From: Scleromitrula shiraiana | Lineage: Eukaryota; Ascomycota; Leotiomycetes; Helotiales; Sclerotiniaceae | Length of the DNA: 64,000 nt | Assembly: GCA_028455995.1 (NCBI GenBank) | Contig: JABELC010000009.1 | Location: 806,001 to 870,000, forward strand | Reading direction: 5' to 3' | Part shown: positions 36,795 to 49,044 of the stretch, piece after piece | Layout of the letters: the number at the start of each line of letters is the position of its first letter | Numbering within the stretch: position 1 is the first letter of the stretch | Made by a program: the position numbers and the translations under genes | Notes under the pieces: model-generated | Database searches by the model: none | What the model was told of the DNA's origin: nothing | What the model saw: only the letters and a program-made list of their open reading frames with translations

Positions 36795-38096
36795 TTAGAA
36801 CGGATGAATGATATGACTTACTTGCCAATATTCGTGGATGCGATTCGTCTTCCGTCTCGCAGAAATGTGGCGAGTTCCGTTTTCTATCAATCCACTCGCT
36901 AATATCGAATTTATTAGTTCTCTTTCTCTGTGAATGACGGAATGTCTCTTCGGGGTAAAATACCTCATTTCACATGGGATCTGCGGATGCGTCTTTTCGG
37001 GCCACTTCATGAACCCGTCATAGTCCACTTCACTCTCGTATTGAATTCTCAACCGAGCACACTCGATATCAGCTGAGTTTATGTTCTCCCTATCTTCCGC
37101 GTTGGACCTTTTATGTAGTTCAACTCGTAAAGATTTCCTATCGTGGAAGATCCCTCGATTCCATGTGTCATCCACAAAACACATTGGGTAGGTAATATGC
37201 TGTCACGGAAGCGACCCCATCGTATGGCCAAAGAACTGAAGTGTTACCGTTTGCAAATTGCAACATACATCCGTTCAGTGCTTCCCTAGACGAGCCCCAG
37301 CTCACCGGGAGCTTTTCTGACGAGTCCAATGGATCGTAAGACATGAACGAAATGGTGAAACCTGTAACTTCGCCAAGGATGGACTCCCGCTCGCGTTTTC
37401 GCTTTCTTCGCGTGGATCTTGAAAGATCGGGACTAGGTTGACGCCGAATCGGACTGGCACTCATGTTTCGACGATCTCTATCGGATAGTGTTCGCGAGCT
37501 ACTATCGAGACGAGTAGATTCTAATGATTAATTTCCCGAGACTTGGCAACCAGTGCGATAGCGGAATTAGGGTTCTTAGGATTTCGTTTGATAACAATAA
37601 TGCTATTTTCTATCTTTTAGATGCTCACATATACGATTCAAAGTCTCTTCCCTGCCCGTTGGTTAAATTCCTCTATATGATCTTTTGTTTGAATCATAAT
37701 TTTACCCAGCCCAGAAGCCTCACGGAGAATGATGTTTTCCTCTGCTCGATATTTGACTTCCTGTTGGTGCCCGATCTCAAATAAACATCGTCTTTTCGCC
37801 CACACATCTTTAATGCGCTGAATATATTGATTGCTCTTCTTCGAAGTAGAGAGATGCAAGCTTTTCAGACTTCCCAGGTATCTCTTGGTATATGCTCTCG
37901 ACTTTGTGACGCCTTTCCGCATACACATCTCGAAGTTTTGCGATCTGTTGGTTTTCTTCGTCGCTGTAAGCTGCAAGGACCATAGTCCTAAATGTCTCCA
38001 AAGTATTACAGCTATCTCGGTCAAGCTGTTCATGCGAAAGATAAATTTGGTCGTTTTCTTTGGCGTGTAGGGCTTCTCTAGCGATCTTTTCCTGTG
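36795..38096 (-). pseudogene. Unknown gene broken by frame changes
   Basis: Protein-like stretches follow each other on the minus strand in changing frames. First, 38096-37807 starts after a clean branch/acceptor (TCTAACC...CACAG) and encodes a charged coiled-coil-like segment with KLRDVYAERR. Next, 37825-37638 in another frame has IKDVWAKRR, echoing the first. Then 37520-37168 includes RKRKRERES and NGCMLQFANGNTSVLWPYDG. Finally 37184-36795 includes CFVDDTWNRG and FMKWPEKTHPQIPCEMRYF and ends at a GTAAGT donor. No introns I can propose reconcile all junctions. Either it is a pseudogene with single-base indels, or the assembly has indels. Family and function are unknown. Confidence 0.45.
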
Positions 38097-39061
38097 CAGG
38101 TTAGATGGAGGGATCGCGAGCCAACTTTTCGGAAAAGTCATTTCGAAAAAGTCTATATGATGAAAAGAATAAATTTGTATCAAAGAAGCCTGCTCGAAAT
38201 AACGAAAGTATTAACTATTAGCAAGGAAAGGGAAGTAAGGAAGTACTCGAGTTGTATCGACCTGCAGTTTTCCAAAAGAAAGCGCAAATGATAACATGAC
38301 AAGATAATGAATGATCTTTCTTGCGTTAAGATCTAAATAACTTTCATGTCCTTTATAGAAATAAGAGGAATGAGACATCTTCTCTATAAACAACTTGCTT
38401 ATTCTCAAAATATGTTACGAATTCATGGCAGCTGAGTTAGGTTCTGTCCATGGGATTCTGAATATTGAATTTGGAACACTTGGATATATAATTATCATCA
38501 AAATGGGAGGACAAAGAAATATTGTGTACAAATTAAACAATAATCTCCTCAATATAGGGAGCAAACGCCCTATACATAACAATACTGACACACATTTACT
38601 TGATAGTTATGAGCAGGACCGAATTCACATTAGGACAGTCATGGCAGGAGCTACCGGTCAAGTGAGTTCATTATTTCGCGAGAAGCATCTCATCTCAACT
38701 TTGGAAGGGCAAGAGCACTTGTCTGAACTACCTGGACTTCGAAAGTGAAAAATTTACAACACGATAATGATATGAATTTCCGCAAATAACTTCAGCAGGG
38801 ACAAAAGATGTGTTAAAAAGCTAGGTTCTTCCCTTCATTCAATTAGCAAGCATTTAACTTCGATGACTTTTTTTGATGCCAATTGGTAAAGGGTATCATC
38901 ATAATAGGTTTTTCATCGTCGACTTGAACATGCTGGTTGTGAATAGTATGCATCCTCTACATCCAATTCTGGCTTTCGTGTAGAGAACTCTTCGTACCCG
39001 ATGTTGTTCAATGAAGTGGATTTAATAACGTTAATATCATTGAATATCCCACCACAACGAT
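38097..39061. other. Intergenic region
   Basis: Upstream of the broken gene and downstream of the DUF7730-type gene. A 117-codon plus frame (38395-38748) has no features supporting a gene. Confidence 0.4.
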
Positions 39062-40407
39062 TTAAACCCTAACAATCCTAAACGGCAGATCCTCCTCCCT
39101 ATCCTCCCTATCTCCACCCACCACCGTCCCCAAATGTTTATACTTCTCCCTCAGACTAACCCCCCTAGCCTCCTTCGTCAACTCCCTCAACCTCACCTCA
39201 AAAACATCCAGTCCATTAACCATCATCAGCGGCTCCAATAACCTCAACTCATGCATCCAGCTAGGCATGATTCTCGGCCAAACAATCACCGCTCTTAATT
39301 CTCGAAGGCTTTTCATACTTCCTAGTATCATCCATGTGCGCTCCCAGCGGGGTGTGTTGTTGCTGGTGGCCTCGTGATAGGTGTCAGAAAGCTCGAATTG
39401 GAAGTCTAGGGTTAGATATTGGATGACGTCGAAGCGTTGTGGGAGAGCTCGGTTGGAAAATGAGATTAGACTTTCCATGCTATCGAAGTCGAATGTGTTG
39501 GTTGAGTAGAGAATGGGTATTGCCTCTGAATATCTATTTGGGACAGTCAGTTTCTCTCTCCACTCGGAATGAAATAGTAATATATTAAGTCTGGGTATTG
39601 GTGCAACAAAATCAAAAAGCAAACTTACATTCGTCGACAAACCTGCAAAAACTCAATCAACCCAACAGGATCATCATTCAATCCATGCGCATTTGAAGTA
39701 TGACAACCATGCGATTCTTTAAACCCACTCAACCCAATAGCATCATGATCTCCGGGCAAAATATGACAACCACTCGAATCTTTAAATCCTCTACACTCCA
39801 CCTCTCGACATGACTTATCCTTTACTTTTTCACATTCACAACGACGATGACATGGTACCCAACCTAGTCTATCCGATCGCCTTACTATATGCATAATTCG
39901 TTCCCCGAGAACTTTCTCGTAGATTGATGCCCTCACTTCTTTGGGCAATGTGAAAAATACAGATTGGGTTTGCATGTCTAGCTTTCTCTCCCTTTTCTTT
40001 AGCGCCTGCTTTTCATCTATTTCTCTAGATTCCTCCAAACCACCTTCCACCCCAGACTCCCCCTCATCATCCTCACCCTCCCCACCAATCACCTCAACCC
40101 CTCCCTCCAACCCACCTACCTCCTCCAACTTATCCCCCCCACCACAACTCAACCTCCTACCCCTCCCCCTGACCCTCTTCCCCAAAATCTCTACCTCCCC
40201 CACCCAACTCTTACTCTTCCTCCCACTCCACTCCCTCTGCACCCCCGGCGGTCTCGGCAACGCTCTATACGGTTTCCCCCTCACATCATCATCATCAGCA
40301 TGCGATCTACTACCCGGTAGTTTATCTAGTACTTTTTTTATTAGGAAGGCGCTGAGGCGGCGGTGTTCTTTGTAGGGGTTATTGTTGATTTGGGGGAGTG
40401 CGTGCAT
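39062..40407 (-). CDS. DUF7730/2EXR-like fungal protein (two exons)
   Basis: Exons 39629-40407 and 39062-39533 give 416 residues; intron 39534-39628 (95 bp) has a GTAAGT donor and joins VCRR to IYSEAIPILYSTNTFDF. This block, together with VFFTLPKEVRASIYEKVLG, is the signature of a large family of fungal proteins annotated as DUF7730 or F-box/2EXR-like. Before it lies a basic segment and then a low-complexity Gly/Glu-rich stretch (about residues 85-125). The insertion between the two family blocks is rich in Cys and His (CHRRCECEKVK). Function of the family is unknown. Confidence 0.75.
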
Positions 40408-40987
40408 TTCTGTTTGGGGGGGGGGGGATGGGGTGGATGGAGATAGATAGATAAGTATGGATGGGTGATTGATTGATCTATTTGTTAGTCAATTAAGAGA
40501 GTGATTAATTAATCAATTAATTAATCATGAATGCTAAAAAAACCAAAATACAAATACAATATAATCAATACAATCAATACAATACAACAAGTCAACAAAA
40601 AACCCGCCAAGCGACAACCCACACCTATAAATACAAGCTGCGATTCAACATAATCCTTCACAGAGCGACCGAGCCAATAAATCCCGCGAACACATATGTA
40701 TGTATGTATGATACTATCCATCCGACATACCATGTAATATCGGGTCAAGGACCCCCCGAGACGCTGCCTCTTTCTTTACTAGTAGTACTTACATGCGAGC
40801 GAAGAATATTGGATTTAGTCGATAAACTATTTTAAAACGGTGCAAAAATTCTTTTTTAAGACATTAGCAAACACGAGAATTGAGTAGATTTGTAATAAAA
40901 CCTCCTTTTTCGTATTAAAGAGAAAATGTATATCGGGTTAGATTCTTAGATATATCGTCTTTTTTTTTTTTAATTCTATGATCTTTT

Positions 40988-41119
40988 ATCAAGTGTTAAT
41001 CCATATTAAGTGTTAATCCATGTTAAGTGTTAATTCATATCAAGTGTTAATCCATATTAAGTGTTAATCCATATCAAGTGTTAATCCATATCAAATGTTA
41101 ATTCATATCAAATGTTAAT
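40988..41119 (+). repeat. 17-bp minisatellite, about eight units
   Basis: Unit AT(C/T)AAGTGTTAATCCAT repeated head to tail about eight times. Variants are mainly single C/T or G/A changes at fixed unit positions; the last two units carry AAATG in place of AAGTG. Confidence 0.88.
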
Positions 41120-41501
41120 ACTACTGACATGCTAAAAATAATAGATTCTAGTTACTAATAATAATAACAACAATAACAATAACAACAATAAATGATTTCA
41201 ATCCAAAAACATACCAAAAACCCATCAAAACATCAAAACATTACCATAATAATAGCATAATAGTATACTAGTAATAAATACCATCTACCACTACCACAGC
41301 ACCACCAATATCCCAAAACAAAAACAAAAACAAAAACAAAAACAAGAATCGAATAACTTAAATAAGCCTCAAGTTAATCCGTCTGTCGATCAATCTGCAA
41401 ATGGAAGCGCCAAGCGATCCAACGAATGATAATTAATCCTCCTGCCTGGTACCCCTCTCGTAAGCAGGATCCTTGTTTGGGGGTTTTTTTGCTTCGTGGG
41501 G

Positions 41502-41556
41502 GGTATGATGGGTGTGATGGGTGTGATGGGTGTGATGGGTGTGATGGTATGATGGG
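41502..41556 (+). repeat. 9-bp minisatellite (GGGTGTGAT)n
   Basis: Five tandem nonamers with flanking degenerate GGTATGAT units. Confidence 0.85.
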
Positions 41557-41949
41557 TTTTGTCTCATTGTGAGTCGAATTGGCTGAAGGGAGGGAGGAAG
41601 GTATGGAGGGCTCGGGAGTGAAAGGGATGGGGTGTTGAGAAGGAGGCACGTAGGAGATCATCGGTAAGCATTTGCCAAGCGCTACTGTACACTGATTGAT
41701 TAACGGATGCTTGATAGGGAAGGCATGGCAACGGAATGTTGTATATGAAGTTGGCGATACACTATTGGGGTTGGGTTAGTCAGCAATTACGTTTGTTGCA
41801 CCTTAGACGCGGTATGGATAGGGCACGGAGTATCATCGAATCCAACATTATTAAGTAAATTTAAACTAGGATGGGGGTATCACTATGTAATTCATTATTA
41901 TATCCTATTCTATCCTATCATATGTAATCCCAACGACCATCATGACCAT

Positions 41950-44254
41950 CTAAAAACAATATTCCTCCACATGTAAAAATATCCCATTAGCCCCCGTCCC
42001 CTTATGAACCGCCCTCTCATCACTCAACTGAGCCACCGAATTCCTAACCTTAGCTACCAGTCCCTTTCCTCCACAAACCGTAATTGCCGTTTCTCCTCCC
42101 GTGCGTTCTACCGGGTCTCTTATGAATTGTTTGATATTCGGTCTTCCATTGAGGTATGTGATATTTCTCGTGCTGGGAATTTCTACTCGCTTCCCCTTTG
42201 ATTTTTGAGCGCAACAACATCCACCTTGTGTAGATGAAGCTGCTGAATAGTCAGATGTTGGTTTGATGGTGGTATATGGGGATAATTTATCGCTGTCTTT
42301 CTCATCTGTGTATGTTTGTCGTTTTGCGCTTCTTATCGAAATGTTATCTTCACCTGTTGCACCACTAGCTTTAGGGTTGCAACAGCAACCTTCTTCCTCC
42401 GAAGAAATCGTGCTGGATGATGAGTCTGATACTGATTTGACGAATATTTTTCCTTCGTCGTTTCTTTCCTCGTCTCCTACTTGATAAGCTGCTTTTTCGT
42501 CTTCTCGAGAACTGGTCATTGATGCTGCATCATCTCCAGTGACTGCAATATTGACGATTAAATCTATGCCTTTCTTATCCGCCAGCGAAAGAGCAGATGC
42601 TAAACGTTGCGTATAGAAATCTATATGGCAGCGTTGGCGAACCACTAAGAGAAATTGGATTCGTTGAATGCAGCTAGGTGCGGGATTGTGGAGGATAGAT
42701 TCAAGGATGGGAAGTGTGTACGATGCGCCAGTAGATGCGGAAATAAGAATAATAGATTCGTAGGTGTTCCAAGTCTAAACACGGTTAGCAGAAATTCTTT
42801 GGTTAGGTCAAAAACCGAATACATACAGGAGGTACACCATAAGGACCTGCTACAAATGCGGTCAGTATGGCAGTCTTATCGAGTTGCTGCATTTTGGATG
42901 CATAATTGTGTATCCTTCTCGAAAATCCCTTTTGAGCCCTAATCGCGAGTTGAATTTCATTGCAATGACATTTATCTGATGTTTGGTAAGGACTCGCGAT
43001 GGTAAACGGATGGGTTTCGAGAAGACCAAGTCTTGGAAGCCAGAGATACATATGTTGGCCTGCTTTCCACGTGAACGGTGCATCCTTGATACTGATGATA
43101 GTAATGTCATCACTCAGAGCCTTCAACTCTGCTTGATGACCAACTCTTTGCATTCCTCTACATGCAGCACCAACAACCTTCACTCTAAAGTTTCTGATGA
43201 CAAGTAGAACACCCCTGAGTATCCAATCAAAAGATATCGCTGCAATAGCAAACCATACGTTGTATCTAGCATAGTCTGGGACATGCACATATAATACCCA
43301 TAGGAATACAGCTGCAGCGGCAATATGTTGTAACACAAAAACTTCATATGCCATCCTTCTCATAGGGCTTAACGAAGTCAAGAATGTCCATACAAGGATG
43401 AACCACGCTCCAATCCCATACTTTACCATTGGCATGAGTTTAAGTTCAAAAGATAAGAAGTCTGCTCGAATCCATTCTCTCATGAAGTATGCGCCATGCA
43501 CAGTAACTGTAATGAGTAAAGTCCTTGAAACCCAACGATGAAGCCAGTTCAATCTTTCATGAGAGCTCCCGACTAGGAATCCAATAACGTTGGATTTTGA
43601 GGAGAGTAGGTACACAAGGGGTACTTGTGTGACTGAAATCCAAGCGCCACGGAAACCGATTCGTTCAAAATAGTAGGCGTCGTTGATTGTGACATTATAT
43701 GTCATCATGAAGATAAGTATCGCCCAATAGCAAAGAAGAAGAATGCTACGACCTGAAGAAGGCGGTGATAACCAAGATAAATGAGGGATGGATATGTGAA
43801 TCTGGGGATAAGATACTTCTCGGAAGATTGCAGTAGCTGTGGCGTAAGATTGTTGCAGTCGGTTTCCAGGTTTGGTAGGGTGTTTGAGAGATCGTGTCTG
43901 ATTCCTCCGTAACCTGTTGAGCACGTCAGTCGTGAATCTCTTCGCATTTGAAATCTTCAATTCTCAACAACCCCAAATTACACCTTCCCCTCCTCCTCAT
44001 TCATCGCCGACCCCATCTATCCATCCGACCCTCTCCTCTCACCCGAAGTACAATAAAAGAGAAGAGAAACAAGAACCAAAAACTAACCTATCCCAATCCT
44101 GCCACCACTCAAACGCCCTACACAAAACCACAAACCCCACGAACCCTGCAATAATATACCAATAACCCCTCGCCAACTTAGAATTATAAGTTCTAAACAT
44201 CCCATCAGAACCCATATCCATCCCTCCACTCATTCCACTCATAAGCATATCCAT
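41950..44254 (-). CDS. Ferric/cupric reductase-like transmembrane NADPH oxidoreductase (three exons)
   Basis: Exons 44088-44254, 42827-43913 and 41950-42774 give 692 residues. FRE-type metalloreductases move electrons from cytosolic NADPH via FAD and two haems to extracellular Fe3+ or Cu2+. Features: a Met/Gly-rich N-terminus, a first membrane helix in exon 1, further helices, and paired haem histidines (LHRWVSRTLLITVTVHGAY and EVFVLQHIAAAAVFLWVLYVH). The FAD-binding HPFTIASP and the NADPH-site sequence VAGPYGVPP, spliced to LISASTGASYTLPIL after intron 42775-42826, follow. The C-terminal domain carries two Cys triplets (GCCCNP and GCCCAQ) in a Ser-rich insert, which may bind metal. It is divergent from the BIM1-like gene, 1.5 kb away. 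The 174-bp first intron is the least certain part. Confidence 0.86.
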
Positions 44255-45777
44255 CTTGACTGATATTCGAGTGGTGATGTATAATGTAATGAGTGTATAA
44301 ACAAATCACTTCACCACCGTACCATCCGATCCAGCGGAAGCGAAGGAGTGAGAAAAGAGAGAGGATACGAAAGAATAGCTATCCAATTGGTGGATTCCTT
44401 TTCTCTCTTTCTTTCGATAATATGTCTTATCCTAATATCAATATCCGTCGACGGTGATACCTAAATGTATAAGAAGAACAATGCACTCTCGTAATCAACA
44501 AGTCGAAGCGAATCGGAATATTCTTTTCTTGGCGTTCGATGAATACTTTTATGTGTATCGTTCTTTCTTTCCTCCTTGTTTCCTTTCTTCTTTCTTTATC
44601 AATGACAATGCAACTATGCTTGCTATGTTATGCTATGTTATGCTATGCCGTGTTATGCACAAAAACACAAAAGAGTAACAATAAACCCACTTCGAATCAT
44701 CCCCAATAGATATGTATAAAAGAACGATGAATAAAATGAAGTGATACGATGTGATGTGTGTGATACGATGTGATGTAAAGTAGAGCAAGGCAGGAAAGAT
44801 TATCCGCCCTTCAAATTCTTCACCGTCCGTATGTTCGTTCGATTCCTTCTTCCGTTACACATTCGCATTTATAACGACGTAACTACCCGTGGACTATACT
44901 ATACATTCTAATAAAAGTAATTATCAAGTACGTACCCAAAAGATTTACATACAAAAAAAAAATTTAATCTGCTCACACCAAACAAACCCATCAATAATCC
45001 ACCTTGTCCTCCCATTCATCAACACCTCCCCCCAAAAAAAGATGGTTCATCTCAATGCCAAGCCCTCCAACGAGCGCAATTGAGCACATTTATTTCAAGC
45101 CAAGCGAGAGGCTAACCTTTTAGAGACGGACTAATAATAATTCCATACATCTGATTCCTTATTCCCGGCTACAGGATATTTTTTTGAGTAATAAATTAAC
45201 CAATAAGGTTATATGGATTATGGGAATTTTGAGATGGAGATCTGAGCAAGAGTGATTTCTTGTTGTTTTTCTTTTTCTTTTTGTTTTACAGTCTACGGTC
45301 TACGGTCGGGGAATTTTTAATATCCCCACTCAAGCTTGAGCATTGAGCATGTTGAGCATGTTGAGCATTGAGCAAGATTTCCGATTTCCTAAAAGGGAGG
45401 GTGCGTTCAAGGTTCCAGAGATGCAAAGGGAAGGGATTAATGGGTATTACAATAGAATCACCGAGGCGTACAAGGTAAGGAAGGGTTTTGAGCAAGATAA
45501 TATTACACTACCATATGGAGATTTGAGGTTTGAGATTTGAGATTCGAGATTTGAGATTCAGAGTGAATACTAAAAGAACTTGCTCACCCATCCGGGTATT
45601 TCTTTTTACTGTACTTCTATTTGTGATCTCATATACCAAGACTCTTTGGATCTATTTACATTTTATCCATCCATCCATCCATCCATCCATTCCATTCTCG
45701 ATATCAACGAACAAAGAGAAAGTTAATTTCAACGCCAACTACACCAACTACATCAATTACACCAATTACATAACACA
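44255..45777. promoter_or_regulatory. Shared divergent promoter of metalloreductase and BIM1-like genes
   Basis: The 1.5-kb region separates two oppositely transcribed putative metal-uptake genes. The octamer TGAGCAAG occurs at 45243-45250, 45369-45376 and 45489-45496, spaced 126 and 120 bp. Its core GAGCAA is shared with the yeast Mac1 copper site (GAGCAAA), a suggestive but imperfect match. Simple repeats (TGCTATGTTA, ATCC and GAGATTT units) also occur. Confidence 0.35.
45665..45691 (+). repeat. (CCAT)n microsatellite
   Basis: Six ATCC tetramers in the leader region about 90 bp before the BIM1-like start codon. Confidence 0.8.
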
Positions 45778-46684
45778 ATGGCTCGTCTTACAGCTCTCGT
45801 TGGTCTCTTGGCCGCTGTATCTCAAACCTCGGCGCATTTCTTGTTGAACTATCCTGGCACCAGTGAGTACATACATATATGATATATCATATATCATATC
45901 ATTTATGAAGTTTAAAGAGAGAGGAAGAATACTGATATCTTCTAGTTGGATTCGATGATGATGCAGAGGGAACAGCTCCTTGTGGTAGCTTCACCGTTGA
46001 TTTCACTAAGGATAATGTCACCGATTTCCATGTTGATGGGGATGCAATTGCTTTGTTAGTCAATATCCTTTCCAAGCTCTTTTATGTGCCAAATATCAAT
46101 AATTGATGCTAATGACTCTTACTTAATAGAACCAATACTCACCCAGAAGTAAAATGGTTATTCCGCGCTACAATCAACGATCCCACCTCCAACAATTGGA
46201 CCACTCTCCTGCCCTCCATTCAACAAACCGGGCTTGGTGATTTCTGCGAACCCACCGTTACCGTTCCTGCTTCTTTCGCCGGAAGCCAAGGTGTCGTAGG
46301 AGTTGTTGCTGATTCTCCAGATGGTATGAACGCTCTCTTTACCCCCCCCCATCTTTCCATTTCCAAGTTTCAGTACTAACATACCGCCGCTTTATAGGAG
46401 TTCTCTACCAATGCGCCGCAGTATCATTCGTAACCGGCTCCGCAACCGCAACCCCAACCGCCTGCAAAAACGCAACCGGCCTATCCGCAAGCTATACCGC
46501 CGACGCCGTACTCTCCAGTCTCCCCGCCTCCGCGACCGCAACATCGAGTGAGTCTGCCGCTGCCGCTACCAGCTCAAAGGCGTCTGCCGGTTCGGCTGTT
46601 GGACCCATGGAATATGGTGCTTTGGGATCGTTGATGTGGGTTGGGACTGTTGCGGCTGCTACTTTTGCTGTGTTCTTGTTGTAG
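45778..46684 (+). CDS. BIM1-like (X325) copper-binding GPI-anchored surface protein (four exons)
   Basis: Exons 45778-45862, 45946-46054, 46130-46323 and 46398-46684 encode 224 residues. BIM1/X325 proteins resemble lytic polysaccharide monooxygenases; Cryptococcus Bim1 binds copper and helps import it. A signal peptide (1-19, ending TSA) exposes His20 as the mature N-terminus, the copper-ligand position, in HFLLNYPGT. Family-like blocks IGFDDDAEGTAPCG and TNTHPEVKWLFR follow, with cysteines suited to disulfides (APCG, DFCEP, YQCA, ACKN). The Ser/Ala/Thr-rich tail ends in a hydrophobic GPI-attachment signal. It is divergent from a metalloreductase, supporting a role in metal uptake (inference). 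Start and introns are supported by the signal peptide and clean phase joins. Confidence 0.85.
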
Positions 46685-47616
46685 GGTTTGCAAGTTATAT
46701 GAAGTAATGAATTGGGTCACTTTAGGGATGGGATGGGAAGGAAGGAAAGATGGATGGATGGATATGTAGGTAGTTGCATATGGGAAAGGGAAAATGTACA
46801 TAATGAATCGCCTGGAGTTATCCACTCGGAATATGATTTTAGAATCAATAGAAACTTCTTAATATCCGAACCTTGAGAACTGGCTCATGTTGAATGTGTA
46901 CATATTGAGAACATGAATAATCAGCCAGCACTCACGCCTCTCGAAGATTTGCGGTTGACAAACGCTCTCATGATAGAAACTGATTTCAAGACCTACGAAT
47001 AATAAATCAGACACTAAGTGACCAATCCATAGAATTCCAAAAGCCAACCGAAGGAAACAACCCAGGCATGATATTCACAGAACGAAGAATATGCATAAAC
47101 TTAGCGGCGTGTACTAACTTGAAGTAAGGATCTGGAAGATTTAGTGGAAGTTTTATTACTTAATGTCCGAGAACTATCTTGTCAGACCGCCACTTCTTCG
47201 GGTAAAACGGAATGCAGATCTCATGAAACAGACCCCTATCTTCCTAGTAAGTAAAGTGAACGAGTGGCGGGGAAAAACCACCGTGCCGTGAAATAGATGG
47301 CGGGGATTGGGATGGATACTAGCACTTGATGTAGAAATCGGTCGAGTTATTGTTGCATTTTGTATATTGTATGTTGTATGTATATAAGTGTAATGGTGTT
47401 CAATTCGAGTCATTATATAGGTGGGATGTGATGTTCATGAGCATTTCGTCCATTCCTGGTATGGTAACTACTAACAAGGTGGTTGGTTTATGTATTCGGA
47501 AATTGAAACTGTGCTGTCTACCTGCTTCTTCTTGGTGCCCATATATGTATTCATTCATGTTTACCGTCTGCGCCAACTCCCACTCCAATGCATAATGTAG
47601 ATTCTAGGCTAAATGA
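46685..47616. other. Intergenic region between convergent genes
   Basis: About 930 bp between the BIM1-like and hydrolase stop codons. Short frames on both strands lack coding character. Confidence 0.45.
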
Positions 47617-49044
47617 TCATAATTCGTGCTCGACTTGGCGGTTCATTGTTGTGCTTGCTCGTCGACTTGTAGGTTGACTGGTAGGTGGTTGACTTGTAGG
47701 TCGACTGGTGGACCGATTTAGAGAACGGCTCACTGATCGGCTGCTTGTTGAGTTCCGTTTTCTTGGGGGAGTCCTGGTGCTCGATTCGTACCATTCGTTT
47801 TTCGACCACTTTACGATCAGTTTCGCTGCGTTCTCGGATAGGGCATAGTATCCTGGGTTATCTTTTGGAAAAAACATAGCTGTACGAACGTTAGCCCCGT
47901 ACCACAATTCCAAGCCTTTTAGTAACTCACTCATATGTGCTCCTGTTTCATCACTAGCCTTGTCATTGATAGCTTCATGGAAAAAATCCTTAGCACTAGT
48001 TTTCGGAAGATTGCAAAATGTTCTCTGGTTCCCTATCACGCTCCCCACTAGGCTTCCATCGGCCTTACTCACTGCCTCTCTGCCTAACCTCGTATACAGA
48101 TTACTCCATCCAACATCCAGGTCTTTCTGCAACGTCACCATTCCTGCTACCCTCTTCTTCAATTCCTCTCCCTTCACCAGACATCCAACGAATTCGAGAT
48201 GAGATCCTACCCATGACCAGCCCGATTGAATCTGATCCTTCTTAAAATATGCAGCCGCTCCGCCTGCAGCAACGGCTCCTGCTGCGCCAGCATACATAGC
48301 CAAAGTGCCCCATTTCTTCCACGCCGGTGCTTCCGCAGCTGGTGGCGCTGGAAGTGCAGCTATTGGTTTCTTCTCCTTCACTGACTTATCTACCTCTTTC
48401 TCGCCCCATATTGCACCTGCCAAACTACTCACTTGTGCGAAGGCCGACGAAGCTGCGTTGTAATGACCTTCAGCTCCATGTGCCACAACGCCTGGCGAGA
48501 TACCTAGATAAGGGGTGTCGAATGCGAGAACGCCTTGGATGTATGGGAACATGAAAGTATTTAGGGAATCCGTGGTTTCTTTCGAATCGATTACTTTGTC
48601 GGAGGTAATGGCTATTACTGTATCTGCAGCCACAATCCCTCCCATAGAATGACCGATAAGAATTGTGCGGACGGATGGGTCGACTGTTGGAGAGGGTGTT
48701 TCATTTTGAACTTCGATATCGATAACCTTTTCTTGTAGCCTGTAAACTCAGAATTAATTGTGAATCCTATGCAAACGTACTCGAGAGTAGTACCAATCCC
48801 TGAATCTGCCCACGCATTCTGCCAAATCGCCTCGAGTTTCGTATTGGGGGTATATGATAGCTCTCACATCGACTTTGGGAAGACCATGGCTAACGAGTGC
48901 ACAAAGATGCTCGGGGAAATCACCAAAAGTGTCATCTCCTCCCTATGTAGAAATATCAGCACATTGTAGAAAGTACCTAAGTAAAAAATGACAAAAATTT
49001 ACCTTAAATCCGTGTATAAAACACAACAATAGGGTTTTCTTCAT
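47617..49044 (-). CDS. Alpha/beta-hydrolase, DUF676-like serine esterase (three exons)
   Basis: Exons 49003-49044, 48794-48942 and 47617-48739 give 437 residues. The fold is shown by the oxyanion-side motif CFIHGFKGGDDTFGDF at the N-terminus, a central GHSMGG with nucleophile Ser95, and AFDTPYLGISP downstream. These are typical of DUF676/PGAP1-like fungal esterases. An Ala/Gly-rich hydrophobic stretch near MYAGAAGAVAAGGAAAYF may be a membrane segment or flexible insert. The last 60 residues are Arg/Ser/Thr/Pro-rich and disordered. The substrate is unknown; lipid esters or GPI lipids are guesses. The start follows from continuity with the second exon. The 54-bp second intron splits a Trp codon. 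Confidence 0.8.

Larger units (their letters stand above)
40408..41949. other. Intergenic region rich in tandem repeats
   Basis: About 1.5 kb holding G- and T/A-homopolymers, CAATA-type repeats, the 17-bp minisatellite, an (AAAAAC)n run (41315-41346) and a 9-bp (GGGTGTGAT)n array. The minus-strand 95-codon frame at 41374-41661 is largely a translation of the 9-bp repeat. Confidence 0.5.

Noticed and set aside
38395..38748. 117-codon plus frame
   Set aside because: Has an ATG but no domain, no neighbours supporting it, and contains a GTGAGT that would split it; left uncalled.
30920..41119. Tandem repeats considered as CRISPR-like arrays
   Set aside because: Units are contiguous with no unique spacers, and the genome is eukaryotic.
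41374..41661. 95-codon minus frame with Pro/Ser/His repeats
   Set aside because: Mostly a translation of the 9-bp minisatellite; no domain and poor ending.
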